This document shows, in pieces, positions 44,021 to 52,566 of a stretch of 64,000 bases of DNA. Where the stretch lies: positions 1 through 64,000 of the IMG/VR virus record IMGVR_UViG_3300040856_003274; one strand, written 5' to 3'. Under the pieces are notes generated by a model. That model was not told the origin of the DNA. It searched no databases and saw nothing but the letters and a program-made list of their open reading frames with translations. Position 1 is the stretch's first letter, and every line of letters starts with the position of its first letter. Source of the stretch: a virus. Position numbers and translations under genes: made by a program.

Positions 44021-44671
44021 TTGATTACCTACAAAAACAAGAATAGACGGTTATTCTCCGCAGATGATAATGAGAATGTGATCCTAATCTCCGCACCTCA
44101 GCAGAGTGGGGGAGGTGAGCCTAAGGCAAGAGAGATTGTGACGGAGGGGACTCACATCTATTTCTTCCAAGACGTGACCACGGAGAGTGTACAAGATTTA
44201 GTGGTGACTCTTAGAAGGATGACCGCGAGCATCTTAGAGTTTACGACGGATTTAGAGCTCCCTGAACCCCCTCCTATCCATCTCCACATCAACACCAACG
44301 GCGGGGACGCTTTCGCTGGTTTTTCAGCATCTTTCTCTATCGCTTCTAACCCGATCCCTGTTTACACCTACGTAGACGGTCAAGTTGCTTCCGCAGGTAC
44401 GTTTATGTCTCTCGCGGGCGCGAAGCGGTTCATGCAACCTCAGTCCTTCATGCTTATCCATCAAGTCTCATCGGGTGTGTGGGGTACTTATGCTGACATT
44501 GTGGACGAGAAGGAGAGCCTTGACCGCATCATGGAGAAGGCTAGAGAGCTCTACAAGAAATACACTAAGATTAGCGATGAGAGGCTCGATGATCTCCTTA
44601 ACGGCAACCTTTGGCTTAACGCAGAAGAGTGCTTAGAGCTGGGCTTCGTTGATGAGGTACAAAAAAGTTAG
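44021..44671 (+). CDS. ClpP-like serine protease
   Basis: 216 residues from TTG 44021, with a strong AGGAGGAAG upstream. The ClpP/crotonase fold is clear: LHINTNGGDAFAGFS, nucleophile Ser124 in DGQVASAGTFMSLAG, His147 in SFMLIHQVSSGVWG, and the C-terminal LWLNAEECLELGFVDEV. The catalytic Asp is probably in SDERLDD. The first 35 residues are extra. Phage ClpP homologues act in head maturation or with host ATPases. It could process the many (K/R)xAS-containing proteins, but there is no direct evidence. Confidence 0.9.
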   Translation: MITYKNKNRRLFSADDNENVILISAPQQSGGGEPKAREIVTEGTHIYFFQDVTTESVQDLVVTLRRMTASILEFTTDLELPEPPPIHLHINTNGGDAFAGFSASFSIASNPIPVYTYVDGQVASAGTFMSLAGAKRFMQPQSFMLIHQVSSGVWGTYADIVDEKESLDRIMEKARELYKKYTKISDERLDDLLNGNLWLNAEECLELGFVDEVQKS

Positions 44672-44727
44672 TGTAGCTTTTGGGAGAGGTAGTGTATAGG
44701 GGACACTCTTAAGAAAGGAGTCCCAAT

Positions 44728-45321
44728 ATGCTACCGCCTATCGAGGCTATCAAAAACTTTGTCTTAATGACTCAACTCTTGTCTTCAAGCTGGGGTGTAC
44801 CTCCTCAGCAGATTGATGACGCACAATGTTACCTCTTTGAGCTAAGCCATGCTATCGCTCATTACTCTGAGGACAAAAACCAACAACTCATGTATTTGAC
44901 TATTGCGGCTCAGGAGTCAAAGTTTAGCTTTGACCACCCAAACGACGAGCCCTCAGTTAACCCGAAGTCAGGTGCTTGTGGCCCTTATCAAATCGTCCCG
45001 AAGTGGGCTGTACCTAAAGATTTACCTGCTGATTGCAACGAGCTTCACGACCCTTATGACGGCACTTGGAGACTCCGAGAGGCGCTCTCAGCCATAGCAA
45101 AGATGGTGAAGCCTAAGAATGTGATGTGCTATTATGCTACAGGTGACCTTGAGTGTACCCATGAGAAGACTCCTTACTCACGCGTACACTCAAGACTAAA
45201 GGAGAAAATACGCAGAGAACGTGCTAAGATAGATAAATACGGCAAGTACGCTTTAAAGATCGTAAGACTCACGCTTCAAAACAAGTGTTCGCGTGGGCAA
45301 AATTCAGAGCCACTCAGGTAA
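44728..45321 (+). CDS. Lytic transglycosylase-like (SLT) enzyme
   Basis: 197 residues. LTIAAQESKFSF with the likely catalytic Glu63, and SGACGPYQIVPKW, the SLT G.YQ..P block, identify a lysozyme-like fold. The C-terminal ~50 residues are basic and helical. It would cleave peptidoglycan, during entry or lysis. There is no signal peptide, so it needs a holin or virion delivery. AAGAAAGGAG precedes the ATG. It converges on the glycosyltransferase at 45304. Confidence 0.78.
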   Translation: MLPPIEAIKNFVLMTQLLSSSWGVPPQQIDDAQCYLFELSHAIAHYSEDKNQQLMYLTIAAQESKFSFDHPNDEPSVNPKSGACGPYQIVPKWAVPKDLPADCNELHDPYDGTWRLREALSAIAKMVKPKNVMCYYATGDLECTHEKTPYSRVHSRLKEKIRRERAKIDKYGKYALKIVRLTLQNKCSRGQNSEPLR

Positions 45322-46143
45322 TATCTGAGCCTCTAAATCTAAAGCGTAAAGCAAGTCAGCAGTGCGCTTCCCATAGCCTTTATTTAAGACTTTCTTAGGG
45401 TCGTTGACAAAATCATGTGACCCTAGCTTCGACGTGTACTTGTCAAAGCTCCAAATGTTCGTCTGAGTCTTAATGTCTAAAGGTACAAAGTTAAAGTCCT
45501 TACAGACGACTTTCCGCTCTCCTTTAGAGAAGCCTTCAAGTAGCGGATTGAGCTTCCTTGTCATCTTGATGTCCATGTTGCGGTTAATGTCATCAGGCCA
45601 CAGCTTCCAGTCTGCTTTATCAAGAAGAGCTCTACTCACACATCTACCTAGACCTAAAGTTACACCGTAGTTGGAGTGACCTTTAGGGTAATAGAAGTGG
45701 ATCATCTTCTTTGTAGAGGACTCAAAGAAGTAAATGTCTTGTATACCAATGTACGGGTATCCTTGAAATAGGAACCTAGCGTAGAGAGCGATCAGATCAA
45801 CAGGGAGCAAGTCATCGGTGTCTACAAACAGCACCGCGTCTATCTCTACTTGCCAATCTCTAATCTTTTCGAGCGCCTGATTACGTTTAGCAGACACGGG
45901 AGTATTAGGGCGCTCCATATAGTTGTAGTTGTGCCTCGATGCCAAGGAACGACTGTACTCACCTTCAGACCCAACCGCGAAGAGATAGAGCCCTATATTT
46001 TTCTTTAAGAGCTCTTTTTGAACATGGTTAAACCACTTAAATGTAAAGTCCGTCAGCACTTGCCTGCGCCACATCGTGGTAAGTATTGCGATGTTGGTTT
46101 TTTGAGGCGCAGGGTTCTGTTCGGCGTGAGTATATTCAATCAT
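45304..46143 (-). CDS. Glycosyltransferase (GT-A like)
   Basis: 279 residues. A beta-alpha start (NIAILTTMWRRQVLTDFTFKWF), RNQALEKI before the metal site FVDTDDLLP (D108, D110, D111) and a C-terminal NIWSFDKYTSKLG fit a GT-A transferase. The end matches the cut gene at the left edge. Donor and acceptor are unknown. It overlaps the SLT gene by 18 bp on the other strand. Confidence 0.75.
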   Translation of the reverse strand: MIEYTHAEQNPAPQKTNIAILTTMWRRQVLTDFTFKWFNHVQKELLKKNIGLYLFAVGSEGEYSRSLASRHNYNYMERPNTPVSAKRNQALEKIRDWQVEIDAVLFVDTDDLLPVDLIALYARFLFQGYPYIGIQDIYFFESSTKKMIHFYYPKGHSNYGVTLGLGRCVSRALLDKADWKLWPDDINRNMDIKMTRKLNPLLEGFSKGERKVVCKDFNFVPLDIKTQTNIWSFDKYTSKLGSHDFVNDPKKVLNKGYGKRTADLLYALDLEAQILPEWL

Positions 46144-46191
46144 GTCTTCGCCTTTATAAAAAATTGGGTGGTTTCTGAGATTTAAAGTGTA

Positions 46192-46208
46192 GATAGGTTG
46201 ACCCTATC
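46192..46208. promoter_or_regulatory. Small hairpin in divergent gap
   Basis: GATAGG / CCTATC with a 5-nt loop, 18 bp before the ATG at 46227 and in the divergent gap upstream of the glycosyltransferase. A possible operator for one or both genes. Confidence 0.3.
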
Positions 46209-46226
46209 ACAATATGGAGAAAAGAA

Positions 46227-46610
46227 ATGGGTAACAACTTCCTCACCATCCAAAGACCTGTCGAGATCACAGAAGAGAGGTTTGAAGACCTTCTTTGCAA
46301 CGCTCTCGAAGGCGGAGTCTCTTACTGGGCTGACATCGACACGTCGATCCACCCTCCTCAAGAAGGCGATGAGAACATCGAGTTTCCTCACCTCGCGTTC
46401 ACTCATCCTAAGTACGTCATTCATGTCGTTGACCGTGAAGATGATGGGAACACCTTTAGGTTGAAGCTCGAAGACCTTAAGAAGGGTTTTGAGATTTGGG
46501 CTAAAGACTGTCCTTATCACTTTGAGAATTTTCTCAAAGAGGAAGATGACGCGATCACCGCAGATACTTTCTTCCAATGTTGTGTTTTTGGAGAGGTCAT
46601 TTACGGGTAG
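46227..46610 (+). CDS. Unknown conserved-looking phage protein
   Basis: 127 residues. ALEGGVSYWADIDT, HVVDREDDGNTFRLKLEDLKKGF and DAITADTFFQCCVFGEVIYG form a layout I recognise from other phage proteins without a named function. It is acidic, with no enzyme motif. It converges on topoisomerase IB with a 14-bp overlap. Confidence 0.65.
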   Translation: MGNNFLTIQRPVEITEERFEDLLCNALEGGVSYWADIDTSIHPPQEGDENIEFPHLAFTHPKYVIHVVDREDDGNTFRLKLEDLKKGFEIWAKDCPYHFENFLKEEDDAITADTFFQCCVFGEVIYG

Positions 46611-48168
46611 TCTTAGTCCTCTTAGTCCTCTTAGTGGACTTGGTACGCTTTGTCCTCTTAGTGGACTTGGTACGCTTTGTCCTCTTAGTGGACTTGGTAG
46701 CCTTAGTCCTCTTAGTGGACTTGGTGGACTTGGTAGTCTTAGTCCTCTTGGTGGACTTGGTAGTCTTAGTCCTCTTGGTCGCTTTTGGCGAGCCCCCTGC
46801 GCTCTGCAAGGCTTTTGTCAGAAAGACCTCAGGATCAAACCTAAGCTCAGTTTTCTGTTGAGTAAGTAAATCCTCTAGGTTGTCTTCTACAGCGCCCTCA
46901 GAGAGGAAACGCAAGAGCACCTGAGGGTTGATATAAGAAGAGTAAGTAGTCTTGACGCTCCTATGGCTCAAGTCTTGTTGTGATTTAGCATACGCTCTCT
47001 GTACCGCTTCCAAAACAGCAGTTGTGATCTCTTGCTTCATCTTCTTCTTAGCGAGCGCCTTAAAAGAGCCTACTTTGACATAGAGGTCAGCCTGCTCCTC
47101 TTTAAGGCTTTCCAAGATAGATCGAGTCGCCTTGAGCTTACGGAAGTCGGTCATCCTCAACCTACGGAGTTTCTTCTTTAAATAGGTGTTGACGATGGAC
47201 TGAGTGAGTACCTTTCCGTCATCAAAGACGAAGATAAACTTGCTACCTGCATCGCTACCCCTCTTTGTGCTCACTCTCCCTACCATGTCTTTTAAGACTT
47301 TGACGATCTGAGCGTCTCTCAGCTCAGCGACGTTGACTGTTGTCCTCTTCCCCACAAACTTGAGTTGGGCGACGTTAGCCCTCACAAACTTAATGTGTTT
47401 GGGCATAAGGGTGATCGCACCAAAAGTCTCCTCATACTCATCAGTGTCTGACTTGTAAACTTGGTTACCATGCTCACCTGGGCGGATACCAGTCTCCATA
47501 AGAATTGACACAACAAGCGCCTTAATCTTAAGAGAGCTGTCTGCGCTCCTAAGGTCTTTCAAGACGCTCTTTCTAATCTTAGCGTAGTTAGCTACCAGCT
47601 CCTTCTGCACCTCGATCTTCTCGCCTAAGTTTTCAAACTTCTCCCTAAAGCGATTGTAGAGCTTCGTGATCTTACCCGATCTGTCCGTCTCAACAACAAG
47701 ACTATCAGGAAGAAACTCAAAAAACTCTTCGCCTAGCTTCGCTTTGATATTGCGTGCGCTCTTCTCATTCTCCATGTCCCTATAGTTATTCTTCATGGAC
47801 GGAGCGATGCGCTGGAGCTCATCGTCTATGCTGAGCTCCCTAAAGTGGACGTTCCTGATCACATACGCGCACGCGCTTGTGCGACTAGACGCGCCCTTGT
47901 AGCCCTCACCGATATATCTCTTAGCGAAGTTGAGGAAATCTCTCTGCGTCACAAGATGCTTAGTGAAGATACGCTCTGCTTGACTAGGGGTCTTACCGAT
48001 TTTTTTCGCCGCTTGTAAGGTTTTCTTAGCGACAGGCTTGTACTTGTTAGAGAGCGTCTTCAGCGCCCTTAGCATAGCCTGATGGTGTCTCTCCCGCGCT
48101 TTCTCGTCGCGAGTATACATACGGCTATATTCTGTCTCTTCTCTAGCTAGTAAGTCCATCATTTGCAC
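46597..48168 (-). CDS. DNA topoisomerase IB with Lys/Thr/Arg repeat tail
   Basis: 523 residues. A helical N-terminal region is followed by the type IB catalytic core: ILMETGIRPGEHGN (catalytic Arg), a KFVGKR basic strand, MTDFRKLKATRSI (the D-(F/L)-R region) and KTTYSSYINP, where Tyr412 is the probable nucleophile. It relaxes supercoils by single-strand nicking. Residues 462-523 are a KRTKSTKRT tail, coded by 27-bp repeats. Unusual cargo for a phage; similar enzymes occur in poxviruses and some bacteria. Tyr assignment is by position. Confidence 0.85.
   Translation of the reverse strand: MQMMDLLAREETEYSRMYTRDEKARERHHQAMLRALKTLSNKYKPVAKKTLQAAKKIGKTPSQAERIFTKHLVTQRDFLNFAKRYIGEGYKGASSRTSACAYVIRNVHFRELSIDDELQRIAPSMKNNYRDMENEKSARNIKAKLGEEFFEFLPDSLVVETDRSGKITKLYNRFREKFENLGEKIEVQKELVANYAKIRKSVLKDLRSADSSLKIKALVVSILMETGIRPGEHGNQVYKSDTDEYEETFGAITLMPKHIKFVRANVAQLKFVGKRTTVNVAELRDAQIVKVLKDMVGRVSTKRGSDAGSKFIFVFDDGKVLTQSIVNTYLKKKLRRLRMTDFRKLKATRSILESLKEEQADLYVKVGSFKALAKKKMKQEITTAVLEAVQRAYAKSQQDLSHRSVKTTYSSYINPQVLLRFLSEGAVEDNLEDLLTQQKTELRFDPEVFLTKALQSAGGSPKATKRTKTTKSTKRTKTTKSTKSTKRTKATKSTKRTKRTKSTKRTKRTKSTKRTKRTKTTRK
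46611..46785 (-). repeat. 27-bp tandem coding repeat (topoisomerase tail)
   Basis: Units of 27 bp, reading nine residues each (KRTKRTKST type), with partial and shortened units. They code the C-terminal tail of topoisomerase IB and are prone to length change. Confidence 0.75.
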
Positions 48169-48203
48169 TCTCCTTTTGATGAGAGCACATTAGAGAGAGA
48201 TTA

Positions 48204-49418
48204 TTAAAACAAGCTCCCTTGTATGCCCCCTCCTGCTCTCATCTCGCCCCTGACCTCACTAAAGCGTGGTAAGTAGAAGTCGAGGCGGGGCTTCCACCCC
48301 ATATTGTCCTTGATGTATTGAGGCTCAGTCACTTCTTGCTTAGAGAAAGTCCCCCAAAAACGACATATGCTCATATAACGAACACCTCTGTTAACGTTAA
48401 GAACATAGCCGTTGTCATTTGCCTGCTTCAACACCCACCCTAAGAAATAGTACGGTAGCGTGTCTTGGTAAGGTTTAAACTCTAAGTGGTCTGCATCAAA
48501 ACCGTATCTGTTCCTAATGCTTATTCGGTTACGGAAGAGGGGGGCGTTGAGATATTCACCTCCAAAAGTCAGGAAGAATACACCCTTTTTGCGGAGGCGC
48601 TTCCATATAAGCTGGAGGAGGTCATACGAGTTAGAGAAAGGGTCGAGGTCTATGAAGTCATAAGTGCGCTTTGTGCTCTTAATAAACTCTATGTTGTCTC
48701 CCAAATGCCAAACCGCGCTAGGGCATCTCTGCTTACCTTCGTTATAAAACTCTTCCTTGATCTCTACTACGTCGATGTGAGCTTTAGGGAACGCTTGCCT
48801 GACAATCTCAGCAGAGTGTCCTAATCCTCCATAAGCATCTAAAGCAGACCGTATCTTAATGGGAGTGTCTTTTAGCTCCAGCTCGTTTACAAACCACTTA
48901 TGGTCTGTGGAGACTTGATTTCTCTTCTTGCCATGCCCTCGGTTGATCATCCTCTCCGAGACAAAAGTCAGCTCACAGTTTAGAGCGATAGAGATTTTCC
49001 ACAGAGGTAAGCCTGCTTCGTAGAGCTCATCGGCGCAGTCTTTGTTCCAGTTTTCTTTACTGTCGATACGGGCGCACTTAGTGTTTTTGAAAGTGTCCCC
49101 TCTAACCTTACAGATTGCGCTGATCGCCATTTGTAGGTCTTTAGGGTTACGGTTGTATTTACACACAAGGTCGAAAGAAGACATGCCTGCCTTCCAATCC
49201 GCGTAAGCGCCCTCTCGCTCAGTATTCGTCCACCGTTTTCTTGTCGGCGCGACCTTGAGCAGGTGCTCTTTCCCTGAGTACGGAATTCTATACTTATCGA
49301 GTATCTGTAAGACCAAAACTCGGCTCTCCTCTAAGATTAGGGCGTTTGAGACATCGCTTAAAAGCATAATAAACCAAGACCTGTAGCCTGTATAGCCTTT
49401 TAGAGAGGATGCTACCAT
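48204..49418 (-). CDS. Trm1-like methyltransferase with N-terminal helix-turn-helix region
   Basis: 404 residues. The C-terminal half is a SAM-dependent methyltransferase: ALDAYGGLGHSAE (about 192-204) and catalytic DLDPFSN (257-263), which resembles the DxDPFG motif of tRNA guanine-26 dimethyltransferase Trm1. The N-terminal half has two HTH-like segments (ADWKAGMSSFDLVCKYNRNP; LYEAGLPLWKISIALNCEL), so it may bind DNA instead. The start ATG at 49418 shares CATG with the opposite gene, and a later in-frame start near 49367 is possible because no clear ribosome site is seen. Target unknown. Confidence 0.65.
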   Translation of the reverse strand: MVASSLKGYTGYRSWFIMLLSDVSNALILEESRVLVLQILDKYRIPYSGKEHLLKVAPTRKRWTNTEREGAYADWKAGMSSFDLVCKYNRNPKDLQMAISAICKVRGDTFKNTKCARIDSKENWNKDCADELYEAGLPLWKISIALNCELTFVSERMINRGHGKKRNQVSTDHKWFVNELELKDTPIKIRSALDAYGGLGHSAEIVRQAFPKAHIDVVEIKEEFYNEGKQRCPSAVWHLGDNIEFIKSTKRTYDFIDLDPFSNSYDLLQLIWKRLRKKGVFFLTFGGEYLNAPLFRNRISIRNRYGFDADHLEFKPYQDTLPYYFLGWVLKQANDNGYVLNVNRGVRYMSICRFWGTFSKQEVTEPQYIKDNMGWKPRLDFYLPRFSEVRGEMRAGGGIQGSLF

Positions 49419-49638
49419 GAAGAGAATAACTCTAATACTCCTAATCTCGTTAGGCGCTTGCGACGAGAGCGCCCAGCTTGAAGAACCTAAGACACTCTGC
49501 GAACAAGTGTCTGATAAACTCTACGAGTGTATCGGAGGCAGAGTACCTATTACCTACTGCTCACAAGAAACTGCGGATTATATACTCAACGCACCCTGTG
49601 AGGATGTGCTTGAGTTTATTAGAGGCTCTCAGCGGTAA
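49417..49638 (+). CDS. Small lipoprotein
   Basis: 73 residues. MKRITLILLISLGAC is a clear signal peptide with lipobox L-G-A-C, so it should be lipid-anchored in a Gram-negative envelope. The mature part is acidic with four further cysteines (LCEQ, YECIGG, TYCSQE, APCED) that could form two disulphides. It could be an exclusion or lysis protein. Its ATG overlaps the ATG of the divergent methyltransferase in one CATG. GAGAGGA lies 7 nt upstream. Confidence 0.75.
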   Translation: MKRITLILLISLGACDESAQLEEPKTLCEQVSDKLYECIGGRVPITYCSQETADYILNAPCEDVLEFIRGSQR

Positions 49639-52115
49639 TACCAAATATTAGGCTTAGCAGAAGTACCCCACATAGCTTTTAAGCCCTCAGAGGAAGCCAC
49701 CTTACGTCTCAGGTGAATATGAGGCTCTATTTTGCGCCAAAATGCTGTGCTCTTGAGAAGATACTCTATCTTGTGCTGTGGAGCATTTATATCGAACGCA
49801 TAGAGCTTTACATCAGCCTTACCTGGAGCGCCGTGATAGATCACATTGCCGTATTCAGCATAGTAAACAATGACCCCTACCATAAGAGGTGAGGTAATCG
49901 CCCAATTCCCGTAATCGTTAACATTGACTTTCCAAACGTTAGGCTTAGGGGGAGTACCCCATTTGAGCTCAATCTTTTTCTTATTTGGTGACGCTATGCT
50001 AGCAACCTTAGGGATAGTGAGATTAATCTTCCCTGACTGGATAGCAGGCTTAATGACATTCTTCCAAAGTGCAGGATGCGCCATTAGCTCTACGCTAAGC
50101 TTAAGACTATGCTTATCTAAGAGTTTGAGCGTAACTACTTCCCCGCCTCTCTCCATATACTCTAGCTTAGAGTAAGAGCCTTGCTTAAACGTGAGGAAGA
50201 TGCTCCCAACCATCGCAGGTGAGTGTACCACGTAGCCCTCTTCACCTCTACCCGTAAACTGTAGGAGCTTGTTCTCTACCACCTTCCACATATTAGGTTT
50301 AGGAGGGTCGCCCCATTGGAGCTTAATGTCTGTCGGAGGCGCAAGCCAGTCATTCGCGATCTTCATGGATTTCCACCCGCCAGTCATTTTTTCAGGATGC
50401 CTTTTCTTAAACAGTTTTACTAACTCCCAACCCTTAGGGCTCAAATAAAAATCAACGGCGCTCTGAAAGTCATCCTTAGTCCTGTGTCTTGAGAGGACTT
50501 CTCTCCCATAGCGGCTCTGATAACTGAGCTCCCAAGCACCTTGCCACCTGCCGATGCTAAACACGCTCTTATCAAACGCTGAAGAGATGATTAAACCAAT
50601 AGGTTGGCCTGCCTTTTCAGGGTTAGGGCTGTAGACTATCTTAGTCTTCCACATGTTAGGTTTAGGAGGATCGCCCCACTGAACCGTATAACTTCCGCTG
50701 TCAGAAGCTACTTTGGTATTAAACGCTTCTATCGAGAAGTTGCCTAGGGCGCTCTTTATCTGAGCCCAACCCTTTTCGCTCAAGAAGAAGTCTAGCGCCT
50801 CTTCAAAGTTAACACGCTCGCTCAGAAAACTATGTAAATCTTCATATGGGTCGCCGTCGTCTCCTTCAAAAATGATGTACCACCGACCACGAAACTTAGA
50901 CAAAGTAATAGATGTGTGGGGGAGGAGAACAGGAGAAGTTACCACTGCTTGCCCGTCATTCTCGCTAATCTTAATTACAGACACCTTCCACAGGTTAGGC
51001 TTAGGAGGGTCACCCCACATAGCTTTTAAGCCGTTAGAGGAAGCCACCTTGGTTTTAAAGATACCACCCTTCTTTCGCATAAAATCTTTAATCCAACTCC
51101 AGCCCTCTTGACTTAAGAAACGATCTCTCGCCCTCTCAAAAGTGTTAGCTTCAAACTCTATAATATGGTGCTCTTCGTTGTAAGGATTAAAAGATACCTC
51201 CCATGTACCCTCCGCTAGCTCCGTGAGCGTAATGTTCGACATATTTCCGCCGTAAAGATTAGGGCAAGTGACCTCCATCCACTCCCTCTCCCGATAAGCA
51301 CTATCACGATAAGTACCCGTTTTGACTTTCCACATGTTAGGTTTAGGCGGGTCACCCCACATAACTTTTAAGCCACTAGAGGAAGCTACCCTTGTTTTGA
51401 AGACCTGCTTTCCACCTCTCGATGACCTTATCGCTAACCAACGACCTATCATGTCCCAACCCTTTTCGCTTAAGAAAATAGATAACGCTTTCTCAAAGTC
51501 AGGAGCCGAAAACGTACCTATCCTTTCATAAACGTCGTCCATGCTAGGGGAATACTCTATCGACCACTTATCTAATCCTTCGAGCCACCGTAAATAAAAA
51601 GAAGTGTCTTCCCCCTCAAGGAGAGGCGACTCAACAACCGCTTGCCCTCCCCCAAGATCAGATCTGTCTACCCAAACCTTCCACGCATTAGGCTTAGGCG
51701 GATTACCCCAACGAGGCTTAAGATTAGGCGCAATATCCATAGATGCCACCTTCGAGCCCCCATGCGTTAACTTGATCCTCCCGTCAAAAATCTTAGGCTC
51801 GACGTAGGCTTTATAAAACTCATGGGACGTGATCTCGCTAAGAGGCATATTAGGATGGTTTCTAGGCTCTAAAGAGATCACGTCTGAGTAGTAATCCTCA
51901 ACGTATCCGCTACAAGCAGAGGCTCGCACCTTAGGGTCATGTACGATCCTAATGTAACCCTTTATCAAAGGGGAGCTCACTCGAAGCGTCTCGCTAATAA
52001 CAATGTGTCCAGGAGGCTTTAATTCTTGCTCCACTTTCCAAATGTTAGGCTTAGGGGGATCTCCCCATTGAAACTTAATGTCGTGTCTCGGCTTGAGCTT
52101 AGTATCATCCATCAT
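49629..52115 (-). CDS. WG-repeat protein C (seven modules plus terminal motif)
   Basis: 828 residues from ATG 52115 (GAGGAG upstream; a second ATG follows at once). Trp of WG[DNT]PPKPNxWK lies at 17, 136, 253, 367, 480, 601 and 719, with a degenerate eighth (WGTSAKPNIW) at 816 that ends the protein. Spacing is 97-121 residues. Modules carry SP[LVA][LM] about 30 residues on, FLS.KGW near the end, then K[VI]A[SN] linkers. Two are shorter and lack FLS.KGW. It is homologous to proteins A and B. Function unknown; no signal peptide. It overlaps the holin-like gene by 11 bp. Confidence 0.8.
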   Translation of the reverse strand: MMDDTKLKPRHDIKFQWGDPPKPNIWKVEQELKPPGHIVISETLRVSSPLIKGYIRIVHDPKVRASACSGYVEDYYSDVISLEPRNHPNMPLSEITSHEFYKAYVEPKIFDGRIKLTHGGSKVASMDIAPNLKPRWGNPPKPNAWKVWVDRSDLGGGQAVVESPLLEGEDTSFYLRWLEGLDKWSIEYSPSMDDVYERIGTFSAPDFEKALSIFLSEKGWDMIGRWLAIRSSRGGKQVFKTRVASSSGLKVMWGDPPKPNMWKVKTGTYRDSAYREREWMEVTCPNLYGGNMSNITLTELAEGTWEVSFNPYNEEHHIIEFEANTFERARDRFLSQEGWSWIKDFMRKKGGIFKTKVASSNGLKAMWGDPPKPNLWKVSVIKISENDGQAVVTSPVLLPHTSITLSKFRGRWYIIFEGDDGDPYEDLHSFLSERVNFEEALDFFLSEKGWAQIKSALGNFSIEAFNTKVASDSGSYTVQWGDPPKPNMWKTKIVYSPNPEKAGQPIGLIISSAFDKSVFSIGRWQGAWELSYQSRYGREVLSRHRTKDDFQSAVDFYLSPKGWELVKLFKKRHPEKMTGGWKSMKIANDWLAPPTDIKLQWGDPPKPNMWKVVENKLLQFTGRGEEGYVVHSPAMVGSIFLTFKQGSYSKLEYMERGGEVVTLKLLDKHSLKLSVELMAHPALWKNVIKPAIQSGKINLTIPKVASIASPNKKKIELKWGTPPKPNVWKVNVNDYGNWAITSPLMVGVIVYYAEYGNVIYHGAPGKADVKLYAFDINAPQHKIEYLLKSTAFWRKIEPHIHLRRKVASSEGLKAMWGTSAKPNIWYYR

Positions 52116-52461
52116 TAGACTCCTCTTTAGGTTCAGTAGGTTCTTTAGGTTCAGTAGGTATAACACCTGACACTATTAAGACTTTCTTCTTTAACACCTT
52201 CACTAAAAAAGCATTAAGCGCCCCCGCAGAAGCCCCTAACCACAAGTCAAGTACGTCATAGCTCAATGACCAACCCACAAAACCCCCCACAAACACAGCG
52301 GCTAATCTAATCACTGCGTCAGCCTTCTCATTACATGTCCTGAAGATAAAAGGCTTCACTGCCTGAGTCACCGCAAAACTCAACACCGAGGCTATACACA
52401 CTAAGTATACATGCCCCATGTGCGGCTCAACTGGCGCTGCCGATATGCCTGCTAATAACAT
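52105..52461 (-). CDS. Holin-like membrane protein
   Basis: 118 residues from ATG 52461 (AAGGGG upstream). Two or three hydrophobic segments (GHVYLVCIASVLSFAVTQAV; VIRLAAVFVGGFVGWSLSY; LWLGASAGALNAFLVKVL) and a charged C-terminus with PTEPKEPTEPKEES repeats match holin layout. It would let an endolysin reach the wall. The SLT enzyme lies 7 kb away. No holin family is assigned. Confidence 0.55.
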   Translation of the reverse strand: MLLAGISAAPVEPHMGHVYLVCIASVLSFAVTQAVKPFIFRTCNEKADAVIRLAAVFVGGFVGWSLSYDVLDLWLGASAGALNAFLVKVLKKKVLIVSGVIPTEPKEPTEPKEESNDG

Positions 52462-52566
52462 CTCATTCCCCTTTCTTAACATTAAGGTCGTCTTTAACCC
52501 TTATATAGATATAACACTATTAGAGACACCTACCCCCAACACCACGCTAAGAAAAGACCCTCCCAC

